Below, in pieces: positions 22,651-33,290 of a DNA stretch of 64,000 nucleotides. The DNA lies in NCBI RefSeq assembly GCF_902635505.1, contig NC_045432.1, forward strand, positions 69,075,823-69,139,822, given 5' to 3'. The first letter of the stretch is position 1; every line of letters starts with the position of its first letter. This stretch comes from Sarcophilus harrisii (Eukaryota; Chordata; Mammalia; Dasyuromorphia; Dasyuridae). Under the pieces are notes generated by a model, which made no database searches, had not been told where the DNA came from, and saw only the letters and a program-made list of their open reading frames with translations. The position numbers and the translations under genes are program-made.

Positions 22651-22934
22651 TTACAGAGTTGGTTTCATCATATAAGATGATGTGTTTCAGAACATAATGA
22701 ATTCCAGGAAGGCAACCCAGTGGGAAATGATTAAAAGAATTCCCTGGATGTCCACCTTAAATGTTGGAAGATCTGGGAGGAGCTTTCTGATGTCCACCTT
22801 CCATCGTCTCCACTCAGAGGGAAGAGGGGTCCGAGGGGTATGGAGATCTGGATGTCATCTTGCAGAATGATGAGTTTCTGGACATTATAAAGCCCAGATC
22901 AGCGAGGTGGGAAATCTAGCTTTTCTTCCAGCTA

Positions 22935-23900
22935 TATGATGACATCCTTTACCTGAGTCCTATGTTAGAGTTCTTTCATTTTAATGTGTTGCTGTCCACT
23001 TTTGCCCACCATGTATCTTTTCATTATTTAGTAGATAATCCAGATTGTGTGTCCGATCGGTATCTAAAACTCAATATGTCACAAATAGAATCTTATCTTT
23101 TCTTGCAAATCCTCCCCTCTTCTCAGCCATCTTATTATCAGCCAGGGTAATACCAGTCACTCAAGCTCACAATGTCCATGTCATCCTGAATTCTTTACTG
23201 TCCCTCACCTCACATCCGATCGATTGCCAGGTCTTATCATTTCTTTCTCCCCAACATCTCTCACAGTTGGTCATCCTTCTTTCATTACACAGCCACTCGA
23301 TTTAGACCTCCCTCATCACTTGTAGCCTAGACAATTGCAGTAGCCCCTTATTTGGTCTTCCAGCACCAGTTTTCTCTCTACCTCATCCCATCCTCCATTA
23401 ACTGCCAAAATCATCCTCCCAAAGCCTGCCTGGTTCTCTTTAGGCTGCTTACTACTTTCAGAATCAAATCAAAACTGTTCTGTTTGGCACTTGAAGCTCT
23501 TTACATGCTGCCCACTTTCTACCTTCCCAAGCTATACTGGCCTACTTTCCTTTCTTCTCCCTCAATGTATCTTAACAACAACAGCTAGCATTAAAATGGT
23601 GTCTACTATTTGTCAGATGCTTTAAAAAGGTAATCTCATTTGATCTTCACAAAAATATCATTATTATTGTCATCTCTATTATTATCTCTATTTTATAGTT
23701 GAAGAAATAGTGTCTTGTCCAAGGTCACGCTGTAAATACCTACGGTTGGGTTTAAACTCGAGTCTTGTAGACTGAGTCCAGCTCTACTCACTGTTCATAT
23801 CTTTGTACCAGCTGTCCCCCATACCTGAATACTCTTCTCTCTTTACTTTCACCTCTTAAGAGCCTTGGATTCTCATCTCAAATTTTATCTTCCATAAAAT
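22935..23900 (+). repeat. L2 LINE ORF2 fragment, interrupted by MIR
   Basis: Sense L2: 'tatctaaaactcaatatgtc', 'ataccagtcactcaagctca', 'caatgtccatgtcatcctga', 'gcctagacaattgcagtagc' and 'aagctctttacatgctgccc'. It continues after the MIR with 'ccccatacctgaatactctt'. The frames 22962-23150, 23045-23305 and 23352-23588 are decayed pieces of L2 ORF2. Confidence 0.8.
23575..23795 (-). repeat. MIR SINE inserted in L2
   Basis: Complement of MIR: 'acaacagctagcattaaaat', 'ttgatcttcacaaaaatatc', 'attttatagttgaagaaata' and 'cttgtccaaggtcacgctgt', ending near 'ccagctctactcactg'. L2 coding sequence flanks it on both sides in the same orientation. Confidence 0.75.
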
Positions 23901-23902
23901 TA

Positions 23903-24405
23903 ACCATGTTTTAGAGCATAAAAACCTCACAACCAAATGCAAAAAAAGCAGAAATATTAAACATATAAACATAAATTACAATTCAATAACAATCATATCC
24001 AATAAAGAGCCACTAAAATGATTCAAACTGAATTTTAAAAAAGCCAAATAAGTTAATTCTAAAGAAAGAGCAAATCAAAGAGCATATCATAGGAACAAAT
24101 AGCAACTTCATTAAAGATGACAAAATGAGATACCAATATTTTGGTGATACAGCCAAAATAATTCTTAGGAGAAAATTTATATCTTTAAACACTTCCATTA
24201 TTAATAAGAGAGAAAAAGAGCAGATTAGTGGTTTAGGAATATAACTAACTAAAAAAGGCAAGATTCCCAACAAAACACTGAAATGGAAATCCTTAAAATC
24301 AAAGAAGAAATAAACAAAATTGAAAGCAAAAAAAATTAAATTAAAAAATAAAAATAAGAGCTAAATTTTTTTTTTTCAAAGAAAAGTAAAACAGGCCCAA
24401 CCATT
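23903..24405 (+). repeat. L1 LINE ORF2 mid fragment, old
   Basis: The A-rich sequence includes 'cataaaaacctcacaaccaa', 'gcaaaaaaagcagaaatatt', 'tacagccaaaataattctta' and 'gaaatcaaagaagaaataaa'-type words. These match the linker between the endonuclease and reverse transcriptase of L1 ORF2. Heavily decayed. Confidence 0.65.
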
Positions 24406-25945
24406 CTGGAGAACAGTCTGGAACGATGCTCAAATTATAAAACTATGCATACCATTTGACCCAGCGATCAGCTATTAGGTCTTTATCCCAGGTTGATTAA
24501 AGAAAAATCAAAAGGATCCACCTTTACAAAAATATGTATAGAAACTCTTTTTTGTAGTGGCAAAGAATTAGAAATTGAGGGTATGACTATCAGTTGAAGA
24601 ACGATGAACAAGCTGTTTTATATGATCAGTGATAGAACAATACTGTGTTATAAAAAATGACCAGGGGGATGGCCTCAGAAAAACTTGGAAAGGTTTATAT
24701 GAACTCCTACAATATGAAGTGAGCAGAACCAGGAGAATATTGTATACAGCAACACTGTATTGTAACAATGATCAACTGTGAAAGACTTAGCTACTCAGAT
24801 CAATATAATGAGCCACAACAGTTCCAAAGGACTCATGGTGAAAAATACTATCTACTGTGGGAAAACTGGGATACATTGTTAGTGGAATTGTGAATACATC
24901 CAGCCATTCTGGAGAGCAATTTGGAACTATGCTCCAAAAGCTATCAAACTGTGCATACCCTTTGATCCAGCAGTGTTACTATTGGGCTTATATCCCAAAG
25001 AGATCTTAAAAAAGGGAAAGGGACCTGTATGTGCAAGAATGTTTGTGGCAGCCCTCTTTGTAGTGACCAGAAACTGGAAACTGAGTGGATGCCTATCAAT
25101 TGGAGAATGGCTGAATAAATTGTGGTATATGAATATTATGGAATATTATTGTTCTCTAAGAAATGACCAGTGGGATGATTTCAGAAAGGCCTGGAGAGAC
25201 TCACATGAAGTGATGCTGAGTGAAGTGAGCACAACCAGGAGATCATCATATAATTCAACAACAAGACTATATGATGATCAATTCTGATGGACGTGGCCCT
25301 CTTCAACAATGAGATGAACCAAATCAGTTCCAATAGAGCAGTAATGAATTGAACCAGCTACACCCAGGGAAAGAACTCTGGGAGATGACTATTCACCGCT
25401 ACATAGAATTCCCAATCCCTCTATTTTTGTCCACCTGCATTTTTTATTTCCTTCACAGGTTAATTGTACACTATTTCAAAGTCCAGTTCTTCTTGTACAG
25501 CAAAATAATTGTATGGACATGTATACATATATTGTATTTAACATATATTTTAACATATTTAACATGTATTGGTCTACCTGCCATCTGGGGGAGGAGGTGA
25601 GGAGAAAGAGGGGAAAAACTGGAACAAAAGGTTTTGCAACTGTTAATGCTGAAAAATTACCCATGCATATATCTTGTAAATAAAAAAGCTATAATAATAA
25701 AAAAAAGAAAAATGCTATCCACCTACAATGAGAGAAGTGATGAACTGAGTGCAGATTGAAGTCTATTTTCTTTTACTTTCTTAATCTTTCTTGTTTTGAT
25801 TGCAATACAGATAATATGGAAATAAGTTTCCCATGACTTCACAGATGTAGTACCTATCATATTGCTTACCTTCTCAATGGATGGAGTAGGAAGTGAAGAG
25901 AAGAAGAAAACTTGACAATAAAAATAATTTTAATAAATAATTTAA
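24406..25945 (+). repeat. Older L1 ORF2 3' end and UTR, split by a younger L1
   Basis: The left part (24406-24855) includes 'accattctggagaacagtct', 'ataccatttgacccagcgat' and 'gtgagcagaaccaggagaat'. The right part (25707-25945) resumes with 'gaaaaatgctatccacc' and runs to an A-rich end. The younger L1 fragment separates them. Confidence 0.8.
24856..25706 (+). repeat. Young L1 LINE 3' fragment (ORF2 C-terminus and 3' UTR)
   Basis: It starts in ORF2 at 'tgtgggaaaactgggataca'. From 24973 an open frame of 104 codons encodes the ORF2 C-terminus (…LLLGLYPKEILKKGKGP…RNWKLSGCLSIGEWLNKLWYMN). The 3' UTR ends in AATAAAAAAGCTATAATAAT plus A-rich tail. A 16-bp target duplication flanks it (GAAAAATACTATCTAC at 24840-24855, GAAAAATGCTATCCAC at 25707-25722), 14 of 16 identical. 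Closely related to the copy at 57621-58545. Confidence 0.9.
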
Positions 25946-26164
25946 AACAATTTGAAAAAGACTTTTGGGGGGAAATCAGTATAATAAATCATTAGCTAAT
26001 TTGACTTTTTGAAAAAAGAAAGAAAACTAATTTATTAATATCAAAAATGAAAAAGGTAAATTCACAACCAAGGAAGAAGAAATGAAGGAAATTATTAGAA
26101 ACCATTTCCTCCCATTATTAAATTATTAAAACTGAAAATGTAAATGAAATGGATGAGTATAAAA

Positions 26165-26545
26165 TCCAATCTCTTAATATTAATCTTCATGATATATTGC
26201 TGTAGTGTGTTTGTTGATATTTTAATAAAAAAATTTGCATTTATAGTCATTAGAGTCATTGGATGATAATTTTCTTTCTCTCTTTTGATTCTCCTTGGTT
26301 TAAGTATCAACAACAAATTTTATCATTAAAATAATTTGGTAGAACCCCTTATCTTCCTATTTTTTTTAGTTATGTAACTTTCAACTTAATTATCCTTTAA
26401 ATATTTGATGGACTTCCATTGTAAATCCATCTGGTACTGTCTCCTCTCCTCAACCCCCCACTGGGAGGTCATTTATGACTCGTTCAAGTTCTTTTTATAT
26501 GATTGGGCTAATTGAGTCTTTTATTTATTGTTCTGTTTATTTGAA
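26165..26545 (-). repeat. Inverted L1 ORF2 segment
   Basis: The plus strand reads 'tttgcatttatagtcattag', 'ataattttctttctctcttt' and 'attctccttggtttaagtat', the complement of L1 reverse-transcriptase coding sequence. It lies between sense segments, as expected from twin priming or a later inversion. Confidence 0.65.
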
Positions 26546-26558
26546 CATTTTATATTTT

Positions 26559-26624
26559 ATCTTATCATTATCATCATTATTACCATTGCTATTATGTCAA
26601 AAATGGTGATTATTATGATAAGAT
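26559..26624. repeat. Imperfect palindrome at L1 inversion edge
   Basis: The left arm from 26559 begins ATCTTATCAT and ends ACCATT at 26586. The right arm AATGGTGATTATTATGATAAGAT at 26602-26624 is its near reverse complement, around a loop of about 15 nt. Confidence 0.75.
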
Positions 26625-27460
26625 AAGGAAGAGGAAGAGCAATTGAGGAAATAATAGGATTATTCTTCTTTGCCTCTACATCACAGTGGTAACAAAATCA
26701 TCACTTTTGCAAATAGTATGATAGTTTACTTAGAGAACCCTATAGAGTCTACTAAAAAACTAATCAAAACAATTAACAACCTCAGCAAAGTTACAGGATA
26801 TAAGATAAAACCACAGAAATTAAGAATTTCTCTATATTACCAAGGAATCCAGCAAGAAGAGATAGAAAGAGAAACTCAATTTAAAACGACTATAAAAATT
26901 ACAAAATACTTTGGAGTCTACTTGCCAAAACACACTCATATGAACTATATGAATACTAAAGTACAAAACACTTTCTACAAATAAGGACATCAAAACAATA
27001 GAGTAATATTCACTGATCATAGATAGGCTAAACCAATATAATCAAAATTACAATGTTACCTAAATTAATTTATTTATTCAGTGCCACAGCAATCAAACTA
27101 CAAAAGAATTACTTTAAGGAAAAAATAATAACAAAGTCCATCTGAAGTAGCAGAAGACCAAGAATCTCAAGGAAAACAATGGGTGGGGGGAGGGATGTGT
27201 GACTAAAAGGAGCTTAGTAGTATCAGATCTCAGACTATATTACAAAACAGTAGTCACCAAAACAATTTGGTTTTGGTTAAGAAATAAGGTGCATCAAGCA
27301 GTGCACAAAATTAGGTACCCAATATACAGAAGTAAACAAGCACAGTAACTTAGTGTTTGAGAAATTCAAGATCCAACCTATTGTGGTTAGAACTCACTCT
27401 GACAAAAATCGTTGGGAAAACCAAAAAGCAATCTGGGAAGAACTAGTAGGTAACCAACAT

Positions 27461-27901
27461 TGTAGAGGGTCACAGACAGTGGGGAAACTCTGGGTAAGGT
27501 ATAAGACCCTCAGAAGGAACCTGCTAACAGTGTCTGGTTGGGCTCCACATCTCCCCTAAGGGTTCTTGGCCTTCCTGAGAAGTCAGGGGGCCGTGACAAC
27601 CTGTGTTGAGATTGAAGCAGAGTAATACCAGGTGGCAAACTATGTACAACAGCAAGTTGTTCATGTTGTCCCACGTGTGCAGTATATACTTAGCGCATGC
27701 CCAGTGTTTTTGTTACTTAAGGGTTTGAGGGTATAAAAAGGGGAAAGTCCTTGGAATAAATGGACTCCATTTTTCCACCATCCTCAGGAGTCCCACCTCA
27801 TCACGTCTCTACTAGGATGGTATATTTTAATCACCCTGGCCTGGGGGCTCTAGAAAGCAACAGTACATTTTGTCACCCCAACTTGGGGGGTCTAGAAAGC
27901 A
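27461..27901 (+). mobile_element. Solo LTR of an endogenous retrovirus
   Basis: It starts TGTAGAGGGTCAC and has a TATA motif (TATAAAAAGG, 27732-27741) followed closely by AATAAA (27755-27760). It ends near 'tctagaaagca', with two imperfect copies of a ~50-bp block at the 3' side. L1 ORF2 sequence continues on both sides, so this is an insertion into the old L1. No internal viral genes are present. The right edge is uncertain by about 10 bp. Family not assigned. Solo LTR fossil, younger than the L1. Confidence 0.75.
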
Positions 27902-28765
27902 GGATACATATAAGATGCCATACCATATATCAAATTCTACATAGGAACATGACATAAAGGGTAATGTCATAAATAAATTATAGGTGCAAGGAATAACTCA
28001 TCTGTCAGATCTATGGATTAGAGAAGAGTTAATGACCAAATAAAAGAGAGAGGATCAGAGAAGGTAAAATGTATAATTTGATTATGTGAAATTAAAAATT
28101 ATTTGACGCAAAGAAAAGTAGGCTAATGAGAAAAATAACTAGGCCTAACAAGTTACTAAATTGTATATACTCTGACCTAACTATACCATAACTAGATCTG
28201 TATCCCAAAGAGGTAAAGAAAGAGGAAAAGAACTCGTGCATACAAAAATATTGATAGCAGTTATTTTTTGATGGCCAAGAACTGGAAACTGAAGAGAAAC
28301 TCATTAACTAAGGAATGGAAGAACAAATTATGGTATGTGAAGTTACAGAATACTTTTGTGCTGTGGGAAATGATGGAAACGGTTTCAGAGAAACCTCAAA
28401 ACACTTGTATGGACTGATAGAGACTGAAACAAGTGGTACAACTAACAGAAGAACAAGAATATTGTAAAACTGAAGTTTTTAATGAAGTTTAGGAAGATGT
28501 AACGGGCAATCACAGTTCCAGAGGACTCATGATGAAACATGCTACCCACCTCCTGAGAGACAGTTGATGGATTCAGGGTGATTGGTACAGATTTTGTAGT
28601 GAGGAGACAGATACGATGAGAGAATTTGTTTTGCTTCACTGTAAATGTTTGTAACAAGTTTTGCTGTTGAGGGGCAGAAGGGAAGGTGGGAATGAGAGAA
28701 AGTGGATTTTCATTGATTGAAAAAAAGACAATTTCATTTTAAAAACAAAAAAAATATCAAATGGC

Positions 28766-29244
28766 ATAAATAAAGCAAAACAGCCTAGTAAAACATTAAG
28801 GAAGTATGTGTCTTCAGAGATTATACCTTAGATTAGGCCTTTGTTCTTTGCACAATGGATTTCAAGTTGCCATTGTATATTTGTTTTTATGTGAGAATCT
28901 AGTTGGAAGGACTATATAATTTTAGCACTGAGAAAATTGGACAGAGGTGAACATCCTGAGAACCAGATTGTTGAGATCAATTGGGAATCTATGTCAAAGT
29001 AACTGCTATATGTTTTCTGTAGCCTCTTTCAAAGTAGTCATCATCAGGGCTTGGTTGATAGTGGGAGAGGCCAGACTGGATATGGTCAGATCACTGGGAG
29101 AACAAACAGACCAGCAGGGTGGAACAAATAATCAGGAAGTATCCACAGCGCACAGCAGGTGGAAGTTCAGGAAGAAGGGTAACATATTGGATTACATTGT
29201 ACCTGCAACGGACAATATAGATGGAGGTCTTGGCTAGTATGCTG
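28766..29244. other. Unassigned non-coding stretch
   Basis: It includes a 96-codon open frame at 28947-29237 (+) that shows no recognisable domain. No repeat family recognised. Confidence 0.35.
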
Positions 29245-29465
29245 TGAGCATCAAGCCCCCCATGCTATTCTCAGTCTATGCAATTGTATAGGCTGTGCCC
29301 TCCACTCCCACACACTCCCTATACCCAGAATGCATTCACTTCTCAGTTCTGCTTCTTGGAATCCCCACTTTCCATCAAGCCTTATTTTAAGTGCTTTGTC
29401 CTCTATGAGGCCTTTCCTGATCCCTTACCTTCTAGTGCCTTTCCTTTTCCTTAGTGATTTTGTAT
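29245..29465 (+). repeat. L2 LINE 3' coding fragment
   Basis: It contains 'atacccagaatgcattcact' and 'tctatgaggcctttcctgat' with 'cccttaccttctagtgcctt', which follow the order of the L2 C-terminus and early 3' UTR. Confidence 0.6.
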
Positions 29466-29468
29466 CAT

Positions 29469-29480
29469 GTGTGTGTGTGT

Positions 29481-29511
<31 letters not shown>
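29469..29511. repeat. (TG)n and (GA)n microsatellite
   Basis: A short TG run at 29469-29480 followed by about 15 GA units to 29511. Confidence 0.95.
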
Positions 29512-29513
<2 letters not shown>

Positions 29514-29519
29514 CAAAAT

Positions 29520-29615
29520 GGCACATGATAACCTAAACCAAAACACAAACCAAAAAAACAAACAAACCAACCCAAATGGGGTCACAAAGAGTCTGAACTG
29601 ACTAAACAATGCGTT
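29520..29615 (+). repeat. MAR1-like SINE 3' end
   Basis: 'cccaaatggggtcacaaaga' and 'gtctgaactgactaaacaat' are the last block of MAR1-like SINEs. An AAAC-rich segment precedes them. Confidence 0.65.
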
Positions 29616-30670
29616 AAGTGAAATTATGTTTTATTCAAATTCCTTTTGTCCCTGCTCTTAAGTAGATGCTGATATGAGTGAGCCTTTTTTTAAAAAATGT
29701 GCCAGTTAGCACGGTCCACCATTAGTGTTCTTAAGTTCCATAAAATGACCTGAAGTTACAAGCTGTTTGGAACTTGGTGGTGTCTGCCAGGCCTTCCCAG
29801 CTGTGCTGAGAGAATAGAACAAAGTGGCAAAGAGGAAATTTCAATGAACAAGGATAATCACATTTTGTGTTCTGGGAAGGGAGCCTGAAGGAAGATCAGG
29901 AAAAAAAAAATACAATTACCTTATGTGACAGGTGGGCGCATATATAAAAACCATCCTGATTTTATGATGCAGGCCTGTTAGGTTTGATGGATACTTTCAC
30001 TGCTGTTTTTCTAAATTGCACCAATAAAAAGATAATGTGTTTTTGTTTTTTAAAATAGTCTCAGCCTCTCTTGAGGTCTGAGCCTGATGATGAGGGGCTC
30101 CTCAGTGTGCCTGCTGGGTGCATTGGTAACTGGCCTTCCACCATGTTGGGATGCAGGAACATATCCAGATGGGACTCAATATTTGGCTTGGAGTCATTCT
30201 TTGCCCAAGCTCCTGAAATGGAGTTGCACCTGACTGCAGCTGATGATTAAATGCAGAGAAGTGTGCAGGGTCAGGTGACCCAAAAACTAAGGCTTGGCAA
30301 CAAGAAATCAGTTTGGGTCTCCTTTAACCTGCTGTTCTGTGTTGGTTTTAGGCTGGGTTTCCTTCTGTTTTTCCTTGAATTTCGCCTTTTGTCCTCCTTC
30401 CCCCCCCCTGCCTTAGGAATAGATCCCCTATTTTCTGGATGGTTTCGCCCAAACACCCTAAGCCTTGTAACGCCTGTAAGCATTCCATTCTGACGTAGTA
30501 GTGCATAGAATTCTCTGTCCTAACTGTTATTCATTTTCCCAGTTTATCTTTTGAACCCAATTAGGGGACAATAAAACATGATAATCAGAAATAATTATTA
30601 TTAGTATGATTACAGATTGATTCAATTAAAATTTGGCAAAGAAATAAGTGTGTCAATGACACGGTTGAAG
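29616..30670. other. Unassigned stretch upstream on the minus-strand tRNA 3' side
   Basis: No recognised repeats. Overlapping frames at 30251-30493 (+) and 30271-30483 (-) share a C-rich tract and show no known domain. No gene called. Confidence 0.4.
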
Positions 30671-30674
30671 AAAA
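30671..30674 (-). terminator. RNA polymerase III terminator of the tRNA gene
   Basis: On the minus strand a TTTT run begins 6 nt after the tRNA 3' end. That is the minimal vertebrate Pol III stop at the normal distance. Confidence 0.8.
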
Positions 30675-30679
30675 CGGTT

Positions 30680-30752
30680 AGGCCCCACTGGGATTCGAAC
30701 CCAGGATATCCTGCTTACTAGGCAGGCGCTTTAACCACTAAGCCATGAGGCC
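30680..30752 (-). tRNA. tRNA-Thr, anticodon AGT
   Basis: The minus strand folds without exception into a 73-nt cloverleaf. The acceptor is GGCCTCA/TGGGGCC with one G-T pair. The D arm is GCTT/AAGC with GG in the loop. The anticodon arm is CCTGC/GCAGG around CTAGTAA, giving anticodon AGT (read as IGU after editing). The T arm is CTGGG/CCCAG around TTCGAAT, and the discriminator is T. Internal promoter boxes A (TGGCTTAGTGG) and B (GGTTCGAATCC) fit the consensus. It resembles mammalian tRNA-Thr-AGT genes as I recall them. A T4 run lies 6 nt downstream, there is no intron, and no SINE body or A tail follows. These points favour a real gene over a SINE head or retro-pseudogene. It is the only host gene I can support here. 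Confidence 0.95.
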
Positions 30753-31185
30753 TTCACATAGGATGGAGTTGAAAATGTCACCTAAGTGATTCGGACGTTC
30801 CATAAGCATAGGGCTGGGTTCTTCTGATCCGCGTCACGTGATCAACATATGAAAGGACTTATTAAACTGATGCTCGCAAGGAAAATGAGTTAGTGGTCTC
30901 CATCCACTATAAAATGGACATATATTAAAGGACAAATTGTTCTCGTTTCATATTGATATCCATCAGAGGAGTACTAAATTGCTTTTTCAGATTTTTTTGT
31001 AAAAAAATTTCTTTAATTAAAATGTGAACATGACTTGTCAGTTATTTTTCAAAGACCAAAATCCATGGCTTAACATTTTTAAGCATTTAGAAATATTTTG
31101 CCAACTCTCAAAATGCATATTATTAAGTTTTCTCCAGATATTTTTAGGTTAAATAACATTTTTGTTTTATGGGTGCAAGGAATCA
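30753..31185. other. Unassigned stretch upstream of the tRNA gene
   Basis: This is the 5' flank of the minus-strand tRNA. It includes a CACGTG-like 'gcgtcacgtgat' at 30832-30843. No repeat recognised. Confidence 0.4.
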
Positions 31186-31189
31186 TAGA

Positions 31190-31450
31190 ATTTCAAGCAG
31201 AAACGGAACTTAATCCAACCCTTTTGTTTTACAAATGGAGAAACTGAGTCCCAGAGATATGAACTGTGTTGTCCAAGATCACAAGGTAGTCGAACCCTCT
31301 GATGCTAAACTCATTTCTCTATTGTACTGTGCTTTCTCAGGAAATGATCTTGTAGATCATAATTTCAGAGTCAGAAGGGACATTCGAGTTAGTCTAGTCC
31401 AACCCTCCTGTTTTACAGCTGAGGAAACTGAGTCCGGGAAAGGAAGGGAA
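31190..31450 (-). repeat. Two MIR-related SINE fragments in tandem
   Basis: Each half carries the same words in the same order: 'catagaatttcaagcagaaa' then 'aaatggagaaactgagtccc' (31190-31260), and 'cataatttcagagtcagaag' then 'gctgaggaaactgagtccgg' (31358-31440). They are two insertions or a segmental duplication of one family, complement orientation. Confidence 0.65.
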
Positions 31451-32280
31451 GTTATCCACCCGATATTTTGCAGGTGGTTTCTTGTATCTCTACATTGTAC
31501 TCACTACAATTACATTATCTTCAAAGATGAATGTGTGATTTTAGGGTTATAAAAGCTTTTGTGTCCTTTCCCCTTAGAATCTTATTCAAACGAAAAACGG
31601 TTCCTGCTTTTTTGATCAGAATGATAAATAATGACTTCGTACAAGCTGATTTGAAACCGGATCCTTGACTTTCATTCATTTAATTGTAAAGCAGCATTTA
31701 AAAATCCCCACCAAAATACTTCACATAGCAGACTGCCATACGGAAGCTTTTATGTGAAGGCACATTGTATAAGGCTTGGTCAGTGGCCAGAAGTGGTAGG
31801 ATTTTGCTGAGCATGTCCTAGCATTATGAGAGGATGCTGGCATAAACAGAAATGCAGAACAGTAAAATGAAAGGGAGGACAGAGAGAAAACCAATAAAGA
31901 TGAGGTATTAAAAAGTTAAATACAGCTTATTAGAGGACCCATTTAGTGGTTCGGTGTGAGCAAAGACCTGCAGAAATGACCTTTCATTTCAGCATAAAAG
32001 AAATATAATTATAAATTATTTCTATAGTACTATACCCTCATCAGATAGGATTCACTAGACTTTGCAATGAAAAGATGGTTTTATTAAAAAAAAAAAAAAA
32101 ACTGGCAGTAATGGCGTTAACTCTGTGCCTTCCAGAGCCGTAACTAAGGCTAGGCAATTAAGTCATTGTCTCAGGGTGCCTAAATTTAGAGGGTGTTACT
32201 AGCATGTGTAATTTTCATCTGGTAGAAATAACCCAAATATAGCACCTAGATAAAAACAATTATTTAAAATAGGAAGCTTC
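31451..32280. other. Unassigned non-coding stretch
   Basis: It contains a 16-nt A run at 32085-32100. No gene or nameable repeat. Confidence 0.4.
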
Positions 32281-32282
32281 TT

Positions 32283-33050
32283 CAGTTGATAAATGGTGAA
32301 AGGATAAGAACAGTCATTTGTCAGAAAAAGAAATCAAAGTCATCAATTTTCATGGAAAAATGTTCTATCAGATTGGCTAAGATGATAAAAAAGGAAACTG
32401 CTAAGTGAAAAAATTACGACCCTGATATACCCTTGGTGGAGTTGTGAACTGATCCAACTATTTGGGAGAGCAATTTGGAGTTTCACACATAGGGCTATAA
32501 AATTGTGCATACCCTTTGACCCAGCAGTACCACTACTAGGTTTGTCTCCCAAAGAGATCCAAGAGAGAAGAGAAAAAGATCTGTACTACAAAACTAATTC
32601 CAGCAGCTCTTTCTGTTGTGGGAAAGAATTGGAAATCAAAGGGGTACCCGCCTGGTTCAATGGTTGAACAAGTTGTAAAAAGTTTTGTTGGAACACATGG
32701 ATGCAACACAGTAAGAAATGAGAAGCAACATGCTTTCAGAGAAACCTGGGGAGACTTATATGAACTGATACAAAGTAGAATAAGCAGAACCAGGAAAAGA
32801 TTTTATACATAATAACAGTTATATTGTAACAGTGACTAGATGTGAGAGATTTAGCTACTCTAAACGAGACAGTGATCCAAGACAATTCCGAACGATCAAA
32901 AATGAAAAATGTTATCCAACTCCTAGAGAGAGAAGTGATGAACTCTAAGTAACGTATGTATTTATATATTTCTTAGCTTCTAAGGAGTGGAGAAGGGGAG
33001 GAAAGGAGATAGAGAATTTGAAACTCAAAAGTTTTTTTTTTTTTTAATAA
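32283..33050 (+). repeat. L1 LINE ORF2 3' end and UTR
   Basis: It contains 'ttgataaatggtgaaaggat', 'ggtggagttgtgaactgatc', 'attgtgcataccctttgacc', 'cagcagtaccactactaggt' and 'ataagcagaaccaggaaaag', then 3' UTR to a T/AATAAATAAA end. Older than the copies at 24.9 and 57.6 kb. Confidence 0.85.
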
Positions 33051-33064
33051 ATAAATGGGTGGGG

Positions 33065-33290
33065 GGCGGGGGAGCTAGATCGGGTAGTAGATAGAGCACC
33101 AGCCCTGAAGTCAGGAGGACCTGAGTTCAAATCTGGCCTCAGGACACTTAACACTTCCTAGTTGTGTGACTTTAGGCAAGTCTCAGGACACTTAACACTT
33201 CCTAGTTGTGTGACCCTAAGCAAGTCATTTAATCCCAGCAAATATAAATAAATAACTAAATGAATGAATGAATGAAAAATGGCTTTGCTT
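33065..33290 (+). repeat. WSINE1-like SINE with internal tandem duplication
   Basis: The head reads 'ggagctagatcgggtagtag', then 'agcaccagccctgaagtcag' and 'gaggacctgagttcaaatct'. A 44-bp unit covering the 'acacttcctagttgtgtgac' part is repeated head to tail at 33139-33182 and 33183-33226. The element ends with 'catttaatcccagcaaatat' and an AAATGAATGA tail. Confidence 0.85.

Larger units (their letters stand above)
25985..28765 (+). repeat. Old long L1 LINE, partly inverted, carrying a solo LTR
   Basis: The opening segment (25985-26100) encodes an ANL-KRK-type stretch of the ORF2 linker. 26165-26545 is ORF2 reverse-transcriptase sequence in the opposite orientation. 26640-27460 resumes in sense with 'gcaaatagtatgatagttta' and the thumb-region words. 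The LTR then intervenes, and 27908-28765 completes ORF2 and the 3' UTR ('atgatgaaacatgctaccca'). Frames at 26670-26984 and 27353-27559 are decayed ORF2. The copy is ancient. Confidence 0.75.

Noticed and set aside
24973-25287. 104-codon frame as a possible gene
   Set aside because: The protein text is the C-terminus of L1 ORF2, and a sibling lies at 57790-58086 with the same 3' UTR and tail.
30832-30843. CACGTG E-box upstream of the tRNA gene as a regulatory site
   Set aside because: A single 6-mer in 64 kb is expected by chance. tRNA genes use internal promoters.
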